NCBI RefSeq assembly: GCF_000482465.1
Contig: NZ_KI519429.1
Span: 1 to 64,000, forward strand
Length of the DNA stretch: 64,000 nt
From: Runella limosa DSM 17973
GTDB lineage: Bacteria > Bacteroidota > Bacteroidia > Cytophagales > Spirosomataceae
Direction of reading: 5' to 3'
Of this stretch, positions 9,713 to 18,184 are shown piece after piece. A model generated the notes under the pieces. It ran no database searches. It was not told the DNA's origin and worked only from the letters and a program-made list of their open reading frames with translations. The position numbers were made by a program, and so were the translations under genes. The number at the start of each line of letters is the position of its first letter. Position 1 is the stretch's first letter.

Positions 9713-9887
9713 GGTCGTAAAAATTAGTGGTCAACATCGTAGATGATTGAATATACATATAGGTCGCGATGCTTACGAGGATTCCTCCCGCAAGTAGCAA
9801 CCCCAAACCAAAAAGCGTGTTTGGCGCAATTCGGATACGTTTCCGTTGCCAACCGACAGGTATTGCAAGTGTAGAGCTATTTTTCAT
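9687..9887 (-). CDS. Small single-pass membrane protein
   Basis: This is a 66-aa frame with an ATG at 9887. Residues 1-23 are basic (GWQRKRIRIAP) and residues 25-45 form one transmembrane helix (LFGLGLLLAGGILVSIATYMY), followed by a short tail. Its last 26 bp overlap the start of the acyltransferase gene, so it may be the first gene of a coupled three-gene operon. I do not recognise the family. The long overlap is a weak point, but the helix and the ATG with no competing upstream gene support a real gene. Confidence 0.5.
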   Translation of the reverse strand: MKNSSTLAIPVGWQRKRIRIAPNTLFGLGLLLAGGILVSIATYMYIQSSTMLTTNFYDHVTVFYLP

Positions 9888-9954
9888 CTATCTGTGAGTT
9901 TAGGTGATTTACTACAGTCGTACTAATGATGGACACAAAATTCAGCAGGATACG

Positions 9955-9987
9955 GCATTTTCCTGCCCCCCAATCTTGGTAGTTTTC
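9955..9987. repeat. 33-bp repeat, copy 2
   Basis: Second copy of the repeat at 8308-8340, in the same orientation, sharing CCAATCTTGGTAGTTTTC and the C run before it. It lies about 68 bp upstream of the small membrane gene, in the likely promoter region of the three-gene operon. Confidence 0.6.
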
Positions 9988-10036
9988 TTCCATCATTGAC
10001 ATGGGCAAAGTACCCCATTTAAAATTGATTCTGTAC

Positions 10037-10075
10037 TCATGGTTATCCATGATATTGATTCATGGATAACCATGA
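10037..10075. promoter_or_regulatory. Paired TCATGG-N4-CCATGA palindromes
   Basis: Two 16-bp palindromes, TCATGGTTATCCATGA (10037-10052) and TCATGGATAACCATGA (10060-10075), are exact reverse complements separated by 7 bp. They lie about 150 bp upstream of the small membrane gene 9687-9887 and 50 bp past the oxidoreductase stop. The motif recurs at four other promoter regions in the window, so an operator is more likely than a chance hairpin. The binding protein is unknown; a LuxR/NarL-type regulator from the neighbouring signalling island is a guess. Confidence 0.6.
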
Positions 10076-10125
10076 TTTTGCAACTACTGGTTTTCCATTA
10101 AAAGAATAAATTGCCCCCACATCCA

Positions 10126-11070
10126 TCATAACTGTATCACCAATTTACCCCTGACGTGCCCTGCTTCTAAGTTGGCCGTAGCTTCGTAGATGCTTTCGAG
10201 ACCTTGGTACGTTTTATCAATATTTATCTTGAGCTTTCCTTCTTCGACTTGTTGTACTACCCATTTTAGGTCATCGATAGAAGGTTTTAGAAAAAAAACA
10301 GCCATTTTTTTAGCACGAAACGGATTCCACAACGCGCTGAACATTTTTGCGGGGCCAGGCACTGTGTTGAGGTAAAGCCCCCCACGGCGAAGGGCCTGTT
10401 TGGCGTCTTTAAACGAATATTTATCTACCACGTCAAAAATCAAATCGTACGCCTCCATCTGGGCAAAAGGAGACGTTTGTGAGTAGTCGATTACGCGGTC
10501 GGCCCCGAGCGATTTTACAAAATTTGCGTTGTTATACCGACAAACCGCCGTCACATTGGCACCCATTTGTTTTGCAAGCTGTACGCTAATGTGTCCCAAT
10601 GACCCCGCAGCGCCTAAAATAAGCACATTTTGACCCGCTTTTACTTTGCCTACGTCGCGCAAGCACTGTAATGCAGAGACCGCAGAGATAGGCAACGTAC
10701 AGGCCGTTTCAAACGTAATAGAAGTTGGTTTTGGGATAATTTGCTCCGCTTTCACGAGCACATATTCGGCATAAGGCCCCGACTGCTTAAAAGCATCAAC
10801 GGTTCCCAGTACTTCATCGCCTACTTTCCACACCGTACTGTCCTCTCCCACCTCCGCTATTTCCCCAGCAAAATCAGTCCCCATGAGCATTGGGAGTTTA
10901 CGCCTCACAAACATCTTAGCCTCTCCGCTTCGGATTTTCAGTTCAAGGGGAGAAATCGTAAAAGCGTTCACTTTGACCAATACTTCCCCAGCAGCAGGGA
11001 CAGGCGTAGGAACTTGCGCTATTCGCAGAGCGTCGAGGTTTCCGTAGTTTTGTAGTAAAATCGCTTTCAT
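10126..11070 (-). CDS. Zinc-independent quinone-oxidoreductase-like MDR family enzyme
   Basis: The product is 314 aa from the ATG at 11070 (MKAILLQNYGNLD). A longer frame begins 13 codons earlier but lacks homology-like sequence. The GroES-like N-terminal domain (GEVLVKVNAFTISPLELKIRSG, split here by description) contains MGTDFAGEIAEVG. The Rossmann domain has the NADPH loop GAAGSLGHISVQLAK and GADRVIDYSQ. The cysteine ligands of zinc alcohol dehydrogenases are absent, as in quinone reductases of this superfamily. It is probably a cytoplasmic NADPH-dependent reductase of an enone or quinone. Its upstream region carries a 22-bp inverted repeat with a TCATGG palindrome, suggesting regulated single-gene expression. 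Confidence 0.8.
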   Translation of the reverse strand: MKAILLQNYGNLDALRIAQVPTPVPAAGEVLVKVNAFTISPLELKIRSGEAKMFVRRKLPMLMGTDFAGEIAEVGEDSTVWKVGDEVLGTVDAFKQSGPYAEYVLVKAEQIIPKPTSITFETACTLPISAVSALQCLRDVGKVKAGQNVLILGAAGSLGHISVQLAKQMGANVTAVCRYNNANFVKSLGADRVIDYSQTSPFAQMEAYDLIFDVVDKYSFKDAKQALRRGGLYLNTVPGPAKMFSALWNPFRAKKMAVFFLKPSIDDLKWVVQQVEEGKLKINIDKTYQGLESIYEATANLEAGHVRGKLVIQL

Positions 11071-11092
11071 AAGAGGTTTATAGCATAAAAAT

Positions 11093-11159
11093 TTTGCCCC
11101 AAATATCATGGAAACTGAGAACTTTTCTTCTCATGGTTTTCCATGATATTTGGGGCAAA
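11093..11159. promoter_or_regulatory. 22-bp perfect inverted repeat with TCATGG palindrome
   Basis: TTTGCCCCAAATATCATGG (within 11093-11114) is repeated perfectly in inverted form at 11138-11159, with a 23-bp spacer. The right arm also contains the 16-bp palindrome TCATGGTTTTCCATGA (11131-11146). The structure lies just upstream of the oxidoreductase start at 11070 and after the stop of the gene at 11212. It looks like a double operator; a terminator between the two genes is the alternative, but no clear U-tract follows. Confidence 0.6.
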
Positions 11160-11211
11160 TGAGGGGGAAATTTTAACAAATGTGGCCTGATTGGAGGCCC
11201 AGTGCTAAATA

Positions 11212-13689
11212 TTAATTACAGCCACCAATCTCCGCTTTGAATACAGTACCACTTTCTGCTCTAAAGCCAGGTTTTAGTTCCACCGATTTATTTGATCTAA
11301 ACAAAACATTAGAGCTACCTGTAATTGCATTTTGTCCTGTGATTGTAAAATTACTCTTTACAGGAAACGTCACTGAGTTTAAAGGACTTGAATTATTTAA
11401 AGTAACGGCTGTGGTTGAAATGGCTATCTGCCTATTGCCTGTATTTACTTCTGCACAGGCGCCACTTTTTACCACCGCTCGATAATAAGTCGTAGTATTG
11501 ATATTGGTTACATTTAAACTGGTAGAAGTATTGTTTATATCCACTGGTGAGGTAAAGGCAGAACTTGAGCTCGATTGCCATTTCAATACATTCCCAACTT
11601 TGCCGCTTAGATTAATCGTATTGTTGTTTATACCCGCACAGAAAATACCGTTTACTGACGATAACGTACCTGAGACAGTTGTTGGACTGACCGTAAAGCT
11701 TGTTGCAATAGAATTTGCAGAAGCACAACTACTATTTTGCACAACAGCTCTAAAATATCTATCAGCAGTCATGTTGCCTACATTGATTGTTGCAGTTGTG
11801 AGGTTAATGTCTAATGGCGAGGCAAAATCTGGTGTTGAGCTTTGTTGCCATTTTAAGATATTGCCTGTTTGGCCACTAAGGGTAATTGGTATAGGTGTAG
11901 TTGAGCCTGTGCATACAGTTGTGCCACCTGTTACGGTGCCCCCTTTACTTGCGGCGATAATATTGAAACTAAATAATGGGATAGCCAAACCAACAACTTT
12001 TGGATTTGTAGAAACCACACGCACTTTATAGTTTGTTCCAACAGTATTTGTGGGTAATATACTTGTGATTGGACTTGATAGTCCTGTCCCAAGATTTTGA
12101 TTTCTTGTAAAATCGCCATTTGCATCGCTCAATTCTACTCTAAAAGTATTTTCTATATCGTAGATGCCTGATGCTGTGAATGGGACCGAAATATTTGTGC
12201 CTGCACAATATGAGCTACTTGATAATGGATTTGTTGAAAGAGAGCCTTCAAAAAAGCATTTTTGCGAAAACATATCTCCTCTTGCGAATGAAACTGTAAA
12301 TATTCTTGAGCCTTCAACTGTTATTCCCATACCATATTCATCGCCAAGAGGAATGTTCGTTTCACTTGTATTTTGTCTGCTCCATAAATAATTTCCATCA
12401 AGATTATATTTTGCAAAATAGGCAGCGTATTGGTAAAATTCGGGATATAATGAAGTTGGTACCGTTAAAATATTGGAACCATAGTTTGATGGGGTATTAA
12501 AATTGACGCCATCAATGATAAAGCTACCCACTGTGTAAATTGATAAACCATCATCTGAAAAAGTAATATCATTGATAGTTCCTCCTGACCTTTTACCCCA
12601 TTGAAGCGTACCACTTGAATTATATTTTGCGATATATCCTTCATCTATCTGTAAACCAGAGCCCCAAGGACTACTAAAACTAACAGTATTGGAATTTTGA
12701 GAAAAACTCATATCTTCACAATATCGACCAGCCACATAAACTGAATTATCTTTAGCTATCACTGATGTACCCCAAGTTTCACAATTATCACCAAACCTTC
12801 TTGACCAACTATAATCACCTGTTGTAGTAAACTTTACTAAATAACCACTGTATATGCCTGAGTAGAAATTTGGCATACTATTGGTGGCGGTATTGTAAGG
12901 GGTATTAAAATTTAGTAGTGAAGAACGAGAGGTTCCGACAACATAGATGGAATTATTATCAATAGCGATGGAACCTGCATAATCTTCGTCGGTACCGCCC
13001 GCACGTTTTATCCACTGAGTCGAGCCGTTTGCTTTATCAAACTTTGCTACAAACATATCAGCATTATCACCACCTGGTGCAGATAAGGTATTGCTACTAT
13101 ATGATGAGGGTGTATTAAAATTTGCGGGCGCACTTGTAATTACACCTGTTAGGTAAATACCATCATTTAGACCTGCTAATCCCGAACCCCAATCCCAGCC
13201 ACTACCGCCAAATCTTTTAACCCAATTTACAGCCCCATTTGTGCTATATTTTGCGATAAATCCGTCCCTATTTCCAGCAGAAGTAAGTTCGGCAATACCT
13301 GAACTTGAAAAAGGGCTAAAATTCATAGTGCCTTCAAAATTACCAGTAATATATATGGCACCATCAAAGAATAGTATATCAATGCAAAGTTCGTTACCTG
13401 TACCGCCAGCTCGCCTTGCCCATAATACTTCGCCATCTTTATTGTATTTGACCAAATAAGCATCACCATTTACAGCAGTTAAAGTAGTATTTCCAAATGT
13501 AATAGTGCCATTGAAATGTCCCACTTCATAAAAATTGTCGAAATGGTCTGAAGTACATTTTCTTGCTTCGTTAGGTGCTATTTCGGTTGCATCGTCATTT
13601 CGTTTTACGGCTTCCCAAATTTTATGGGTTTGAGCAGATGCACTAAAAGTTAATAAAATGAATAAAATTATTATTACTATTTTTTTCAT
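11212..13689 (-). CDS. Secreted SBBP-type beta-propeller protein with C-terminal stack domain
   Basis: The product is 825 aa. A signal peptide (1-19, ending SASA) is followed by about eight SBBP-like repeats of pattern DGFIAKYSTNGAVNWVKRFGG and IYLTGV (residues about 75-470). Ig-like segments with VCTGSTTPI and TYYRAVVKSGAC come next. The C-terminus (SNVLFRSNKSVELKPGFRAE, then FKAEIGGC) matches the 3-coathanger stack type end domain common on Cytophagales secreted proteins. It is therefore probably an extracellular adhesin or binding protein. It is the last gene of the eight-gene A+T-rich run, 21 bp after the membrane protein gene. Sequence is low-GC compared with flanking genes. Confidence 0.65.
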   Translation of the reverse strand: MKKIVIIILFILLTFSASAQTHKIWEAVKRNDDATEIAPNEARKCTSDHFDNFYEVGHFNGTITFGNTTLTAVNGDAYLVKYNKDGEVLWARRAGGTGNELCIDILFFDGAIYITGNFEGTMNFSPFSSSGIAELTSAGNRDGFIAKYSTNGAVNWVKRFGGSGWDWGSGLAGLNDGIYLTGVITSAPANFNTPSSYSSNTLSAPGGDNADMFVAKFDKANGSTQWIKRAGGTDEDYAGSIAIDNNSIYVVGTSRSSLLNFNTPYNTATNSMPNFYSGIYSGYLVKFTTTGDYSWSRRFGDNCETWGTSVIAKDNSVYVAGRYCEDMSFSQNSNTVSFSSPWGSGLQIDEGYIAKYNSSGTLQWGKRSGGTINDITFSDDGLSIYTVGSFIIDGVNFNTPSNYGSNILTVPTSLYPEFYQYAAYFAKYNLDGNYLWSRQNTSETNIPLGDEYGMGITVEGSRIFTVSFARGDMFSQKCFFEGSLSTNPLSSSSYCAGTNISVPFTASGIYDIENTFRVELSDANGDFTRNQNLGTGLSSPITSILPTNTVGTNYKVRVVSTNPKVVGLAIPLFSFNIIAASKGGTVTGGTTVCTGSTTPIPITLSGQTGNILKWQQSSTPDFASPLDINLTTATINVGNMTADRYFRAVVQNSSCASANSIATSFTVSPTTVSGTLSSVNGIFCAGINNNTINLSGKVGNVLKWQSSSSSAFTSPVDINNTSTSLNVTNINTTTYYRAVVKSGACAEVNTGNRQIAISTTAVTLNNSSPLNSVTFPVKSNFTITGQNAITGSSNVLFRSNKSVELKPGFRAESGTVFKAEIGGCN

Positions 13690-13710
13690 AATTTTAAAAT
13701 TTACGCTTTT

Positions 13711-14466
13711 TTACTTATTTTGCACATTTGTCATTGTTAAAGATTTTACTTCATTTGATGGAATAATTGATACTTGACGACTCTTTTTTTCGTAGAAAAA
13801 GAAAAAATCCTTGGTTTTCCCTAAATAGATTTTGTCTCTGTTGGTTTCGACTGAAATAGTATCTGAAAGTATTATTTTATAAGAATTGGGAGAAGTTTCT
13901 GTTTTATTCCAGTCATATCTTCCAATAAAAAATGAGAAACTTAATATAGTAATAGTAGATGCCACTATGACAGGATTGTATTTATCTTTATGAGAATTTT
14001 TCTTTGCGAAGTAGTCAAAAAAAGTAGCCCAAATAAGTGAATGAAATACGATTAAAGCCATTTTGTCAAATTCAAACCAAATAGAATTAAATATGACGAA
14101 AATAGTAATTAAAAAACTAACATTACGCCACCACTTATTTTTATTTAATTTTGAAAAAAAGCTATTACCTTCTTTTATTTTTTCATCTATGTTATCATTT
14201 TCAATGGATTTATGTGACCAAAAAACAATCCACAATGTTATTATTACTATTAACAATAGAACCAATGCTAAATAACCAGAAACAAACCCTGCAATTTTGA
14301 ATAAAGGCTCAATAACATATAGCGCAATTTCAGATGTAGTTAGGTAATCAAAAATGGGAATATTCCAATGGCTATAATAGGTTATTAATCTAATGCACGA
14401 ACAAACAACCAATAATGGAATTATTACTGCTATAGTTTCCGAGATTTTTTTTGTTGTAGATTCCAT
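13711..14466 (-). CDS. Multi-pass membrane protein of unknown function
   Basis: The product is 251 aa from the ATG at 14466. The open frame extends to a TTG overlapping the upstream cupin gene, but the ATG leaves a 17-bp gap typical of this operon. About six hydrophobic helices are visible (for example IAVIIPLLVVCSCIRLITY and YLALVLLLIVIITLWIVFW), with a charged loop (IENDNIDEKIKEG). The roughly 65-residue C-terminal tail is hydrophilic. I do not recognise the family. It lies between the cupins and the secreted propeller protein, so a role in export or sensing for this cluster is possible but not shown. Confidence 0.6.
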   Translation of the reverse strand: MESTTKKISETIAVIIPLLVVCSCIRLITYYSHWNIPIFDYLTTSEIALYVIEPLFKIAGFVSGYLALVLLLIVIITLWIVFWSHKSIENDNIDEKIKEGNSFFSKLNKNKWWRNVSFLITIFVIFNSIWFEFDKMALIVFHSLIWATFFDYFAKKNSHKDKYNPVIVASTITILSFSFFIGRYDWNKTETSPNSYKIILSDTISVETNRDKIYLGKTKDFFFFYEKKSRQVSIIPSNEVKSLTMTNVQNK

Positions 14467-14483
14467 TGTTTCAGTTGATTTTA

Positions 14484-14867
14484 CTACCAAATACCATCTA
14501 CTTTTATTGCTTCATCAGCCCCAGGCCATTTAGGCATAGTGGATATTATTATACAAAGTGGTTCACTTCCAATATTTTTAAATTGAAAGCTACAGCCAAC
14601 AGGAATAGAAAAACAATCGCCACAAGTAAAATCTTTGACCTTTGTTTCTTCATTATTTTCCTGCCAAATTGATCCAGAACCCGATAGGCAATACCACACC
14701 TCATCAACAGTTTTATGTTTTACAGCTGATGAAGTCATGCCGACAGGTAAAGTACAATGACACAAACCTCCTTTTTCCAAGGTTGGTAATAGCCTAATTT
14801 CTGAACCATCGGGGGCCAAATAATCATATTTCTTTTGGAGTGTCTTGAATTCAAAGAGATTATTCAT
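14484..14867 (-). CDS. Cupin-domain protein A
   Basis: The product is 127 aa with an ATG at 14867. It has the conserved cupin motif 1 pattern HKTVDEVWYCLSGSG (His51, Glu56) and a motif-2-like GDCFSIPVGCSFQF. It is a small cytoplasmic beta-barrel, probably metal- or ligand-binding. Motif 2 lacks the usual His, so catalytic metal binding is uncertain. It is 20 bp downstream of a second, different cupin, and the two may act as a pair or heterodimer. The substrate cannot be told from the sequence. Confidence 0.7.
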   Translation of the reverse strand: MNNLFEFKTLQKKYDYLAPDGSEIRLLPTLEKGGLCHCTLPVGMTSSAVKHKTVDEVWYCLSGSGSIWQENNEETKVKDFTCGDCFSIPVGCSFQFKNIGSEPLCIIISTMPKWPGADEAIKVDGIW

Positions 14868-14887
14868 ATTTTGAGAATTTTATTAAT

Positions 14888-15259
14888 TCAAAGATAAATT
14901 GAGGGATGAACATCATCAGAATTGTAACAAGGCTTGCTAATTACACACAACCTATTTGTATCAGATGTTTTACTGATTTTATGGTGAATACCCTTACCAA
15001 TCATCATTAATTCATTAGGCAGTAAGGTAGTTTTCAGTCTGATTCCCCCTACTGGTTCATACGTTTCAACTTCAATTTCTCCATCAATCACCAAATAAAT
15101 CTCATCGAAATCCTGATGAAAATGTGCGTCTGTTGCTCGTATGTCTGGAAAAATCACCAAATCGGGCTGATATTCTTCTCCCGATAAAATTTGAAAAAAC
15201 TCTCCACAAAACGGAGATGTTTTTCTGGTGAATGAATCTATTTTTTTTATGAGTATCAA
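14888..15259 (-). CDS. Cupin-domain protein B
   Basis: The product is about 123 aa. HFHQDFDEIYLVIDG supplies His46, His48 and Glu53 of cupin motif 1, and GKGIHHKI supplies a motif-2 His near residue 92, so a metal site is likely intact. No ATG is available: the frame after the upstream stop reads ATA ATA AGC AAA TTG, so TTG at 15259 is the most plausible start. It follows the 403-aa gene by 8 bp. Low-GC codon use matches the rest of the cluster. Confidence 0.65.
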   Translation of the reverse strand: MILIKKIDSFTRKTSPFCGEFFQILSGEEYQPDLVIFPDIRATDAHFHQDFDEIYLVIDGEIEVETYEPVGGIRLKTTLLPNELMMIGKGIHHKISKTSDTNRLCVISKPCYNSDDVHPSIYL

Positions 15260-15267
15260 TTTGCTTA

Positions 15268-16479
15268 TTATTTAATCTTCACCTTTGTTGCCTTTTCCCA
15301 AAGATTGATGATAGTGAGGATGTTATTTGCACCAGGAGGAACAACATTACCTGCAACAATTATATTATTTTGCACGAATTGACCATCAAAATTGTCATAT
15401 TCAATGTTTCTAAGCAGTTCAGCCATTGGACTTGCTAACTCTAAAAATTCACGTGTATTGGGGTGTGGGCTTATACCAACTTTTGCCCCAATTTTTATCA
15501 ATCTATCTGCCGAAGTTTGACCTTCAGCCCCTAAATCGCTCACCACAGGCGAGTCCCACATGATTGCATGATGAAACCATGCCATCATGATGACTGAGCT
15601 AAATTCTTCACGAGTGAGTGTAGCATTTGGGTATTCATTATTAAATTGCCCAGGGCTGGTAATCCCCCGTCTTGCTAGAAGAATATCTCTCAAATCACCT
15701 ATCGTTCTATTAATACTATTTATGTCTGTTGTATTGGCACTAACATTATTGTTTCGGTTGATATAGCCTTGCCAAATCTCAGTTAATAATTTGCTAAAAA
15801 GTGTTACAAATTCACGGTTGTTGATGTTAGAGCGTTGGTATTGAAATACTGGATTGGCAGGATTATTAATATCTCCATGTGATAAATCCATCCCAAACAA
15901 GCGATAATAAGCATTTCGCCGAACAGCTTCCTCACGGTCTCTGAGACGACTTACAGTATTTCTGAAAGAACTCGCCGAAGGATCCCTGAAAAATAATGCT
16001 TCTGAATTGCGTACCCAGTTTTGTAATAGTGGGTTAGGACGATTTGCTAATGTTAAAACCTCAGAATTGACATAGTGCGAAAGTACCTTCTCGAATATCT
16101 GAAGTATGCGAGTGTTTTCAATTAGAAATGAGTAAATTAGATGAAATGGATAATCAAATGGTGGATTATCTAAATTATCATTTTTTGGTATTTGCCAATC
16201 TCTGAAAGTTATTGTAAATGCTCTATCTATCAGTATTGGGTCATTTAGAGTAAAAAAATCAATTTGGGCCTCAAGTCCTATTCTAGCTGGATTTTGTCTA
16301 TTATCGTTGTAATTCTCATCTTCTAATTCATCAAGATCTGCTGGTGTGTAGAGAATAGGAACATTATTTATATTGAATAGATTTCCTAAACCATTTACCC
16401 CACCTGGGTTCTGTCTATTATTATCATTATTTGGATTTTGAGCATTAAAAGCTCTTGCTATTTGTGAAAATAATTGCAT
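15268..16479 (-). CDS. Unrecognised 403-aa protein of the A+T-rich operon
   Basis: There is no signal peptide or clear membrane helix. The first 60 residues are rich in Asn/Gln/Pro and contain a doubled NDNNRQNP / NDNRQNP motif (about residues 18-25 and 58-63). The rest is mostly helical, with conserved-looking patches FYLR-type RDREEAVRRNAYYRLFG and MMAWFHHAIMWDSP. The two His beside Trp might bind a ligand, but no known catalytic motif is evident. It lies between the 134-aa gene and the cupins, with 23-bp and 8-bp gaps, so it belongs to the same transcript. Function unknown. Confidence 0.55.
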   Translation of the reverse strand: MQLFSQIARAFNAQNPNNDNNRQNPGGVNGLGNLFNINNVPILYTPADLDELEDENYNDNRQNPARIGLEAQIDFFTLNDPILIDRAFTITFRDWQIPKNDNLDNPPFDYPFHLIYSFLIENTRILQIFEKVLSHYVNSEVLTLANRPNPLLQNWVRNSEALFFRDPSASSFRNTVSRLRDREEAVRRNAYYRLFGMDLSHGDINNPANPVFQYQRSNINNREFVTLFSKLLTEIWQGYINRNNNVSANTTDINSINRTIGDLRDILLARRGITSPGQFNNEYPNATLTREEFSSVIMMAWFHHAIMWDSPVVSDLGAEGQTSADRLIKIGAKVGISPHPNTREFLELASPMAELLRNIEYDNFDGQFVQNNIIVAGNVVPPGANNILTIINLWEKATKVKIK

Positions 16480-16502
16480 CGTATTGTTTGTTTAAAATTA
16501 TT

Positions 16503-16907
16503 CTAAAAATTTTTACTTATTCGTGTAGTTTTTCTTCTATTATCCACTAAAACTTCTCGATTATTTATAGTGAGTTCAACAACAATTTCTTCAAAAGTTT
16601 TTTCTTTTAGTATCAACTTACGCGTTAATATTTTGAATGCATCAACATCAGAAACTAACTCTCTAATGATTTGAAGTTGTTCTGATTGTACATTTTTTGA
16701 TTCTACTCTATCAAAAAACTCACCCATTGCTTTTATTTCCGTTTCTTCTAAATTACCTTTATATGTTACGGCAATATCTGTTCTCTCTGGAGGCGTTAAT
16801 AAAGTACTATCAATGTTTGTTACATCAACTTCTGTGACAGGAATTTTTGTGATTTTTTCGGCAGGTGTTGAAATAAATGCACCAGCTTTATGAACTGTCT
16901 TTTCCAT
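16503..16907 (-). CDS. Unrecognised 134-aa acidic protein
   Basis: The ATG at 16907 follows the metallopeptidase stop by 13 bp. The N-terminal half is Thr/Pro/Val-rich and looks disordered (STPAEKITKIPVTEVDVT). The C-terminal half is helical (LQIIRELVSDVDAFKILTRK) and ends in a basic tail (NRRKTTRISKNF). No known domain or signal peptide is visible. It could be a chaperone or inhibitor for the adjacent peptidase or large protein; that is speculation from context alone. Confidence 0.5.
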   Translation of the reverse strand: MEKTVHKAGAFISTPAEKITKIPVTEVDVTNIDSTLLTPPERTDIAVTYKGNLEETEIKAMGEFFDRVESKNVQSEQLQIIRELVSDVDAFKILTRKLILKEKTFEEIVVELTINNREVLVDNRRKTTRISKNF

Positions 16908-16920
16908 TCTATTATTAGTT

Positions 16921-18183
16921 TTAATTGTATCTAAAATTATTCCCTATTCTGTTCATCCATTGCTCTTGCTGTTTATAGATAGCTGATAATGAATGTGTTT
17001 GTGTTGCAATCTTGTAGCCAGTTAGAGCCAAGATTCGTAAGCTTTCGTCTGTCCACTGTGGAGAGAAGTATAAGCCATCTCCAGCTCTCATTTCAAGTTT
17101 TAGCAAAGCATTGGGACTAGCTCTTTGTGGGTCTATCAAATCTACAATTGCCTGGCTTTTAAATGCTTGCTGCCTTGAGAGGAGTGTTAGCTTGGCAATT
17201 TTTCTAAGCAAGGGCAAGGTCTCGTTTATGATCTTAATGGAGGAAAACGGGTATTTTTTTGTATCGTAACTTGCCTTCCAAGCGTTTTCCATGTCATTCC
17301 ACGCACCGTAATCAAAGCAAAGTTTACACATTTCGATGTTGAGTAAAACCCTAAGGTAGCTTATTGGATGCGGAGTGCTTGGGTTATAACTAAACACAAA
17401 CAAATCATTTCCTGAGAGTACATCGTGTAAAGAAGCAACTGCTGCATACCCCGTATGTACAAAAGCAAAAGCATCTGCCGCTATTTCTGATGCCCAGGCA
17501 GCACAAACTTCTGCAACCAAAACCGAATCAAGTTTAAGCCCCTCATAAAGTGTCTTAGCTAATTCGTCATTCCAATTTAAAATATGAGCCACCTGATGCC
17601 CCGTTTCATGAATAATAGCGGTTGGTCTAAACAAATTATGCTGGGTCACTTTAACCACGGCAACAGGGCTGATGGTACCACCATCCCAAAGTCTTAAACC
17701 TGCTTTTAGAATTGAAGCTCCTAAACCATTATCAACATACGTCAGTACTGGTGGTGCTTCCATTCCTAATTGATTCAATAAAACATTCATACTTTTCAAG
17801 CATAGCATATCGCAAGCCCTGAGTAATGATGAAATGTTTTCAGAGGTTCGGCTATTAATAGCATCTGTAAAGAAATGCAGTGTTGTTTCAGTTCTCAGAT
17901 ATTGCTCCCTGAATGAAAGAATTGACACTTTTATCTGTTCCAAATCCTCAGAATCATCTCTTTGTGCCATCAATCGTTCTATCTGATATCCCTTCACTCT
18001 CAGCAAATCCACCGATTTCAACAAGTTATTCTTCAATTTTAGACCCAAGGAGTATTCTATTCCTTGCCAAGCCGATGCCGATGCCAAGTTTTCAAGAACA
18101 GCTAATTTCTCAGTTGCTTGTTGCCAGTGAGTCAATTGTCGGCTCAGTTGTTGTTTGATATTTTGATTATAAGTCTCTACCAT
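16921..18183 (-). CDS. HETGH metallopeptidase-like protein
   Basis: The product is 420 aa from the ATG at 18183, one base after the stop of the 830-aa gene (TGAGATG). The longer frame starts at a TTG and would overlap. The centre has the zinc motif in AIIHETGHQVAHIL (His192, Glu193, His196) and, about 40 residues on, SEIAADAFAF, whose Glu can be the third ligand as in gluzincins. The N-terminal 100 residues are helical. There is no signal peptide, so it is cytoplasmic or delivered another way. It could process the 830-aa protein encoded just upstream, but that is inference. Confidence 0.65.
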   Translation of the reverse strand: MVETYNQNIKQQLSRQLTHWQQATEKLAVLENLASASAWQGIEYSLGLKLKNNLLKSVDLLRVKGYQIERLMAQRDDSEDLEQIKVSILSFREQYLRTETTLHFFTDAINSRTSENISSLLRACDMLCLKSMNVLLNQLGMEAPPVLTYVDNGLGASILKAGLRLWDGGTISPVAVVKVTQHNLFRPTAIIHETGHQVAHILNWNDELAKTLYEGLKLDSVLVAEVCAAWASEIAADAFAFVHTGYAAVASLHDVLSGNDLFVFSYNPSTPHPISYLRVLLNIEMCKLCFDYGAWNDMENAWKASYDTKKYPFSSIKIINETLPLLRKIAKLTLLSRQQAFKSQAIVDLIDPQRASPNALLKLEMRAGDGLYFSPQWTDESLRILALTGYKIATQTHSLSAIYKQQEQWMNRIGNNFRYN

Positions 18184-18184
18184 C

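Noticed and set aside
11498-12031. 177-aa open frame on the plus strand
   Set aside because: It is opposite the secreted propeller gene in a low-complexity region and has no start context or domain.
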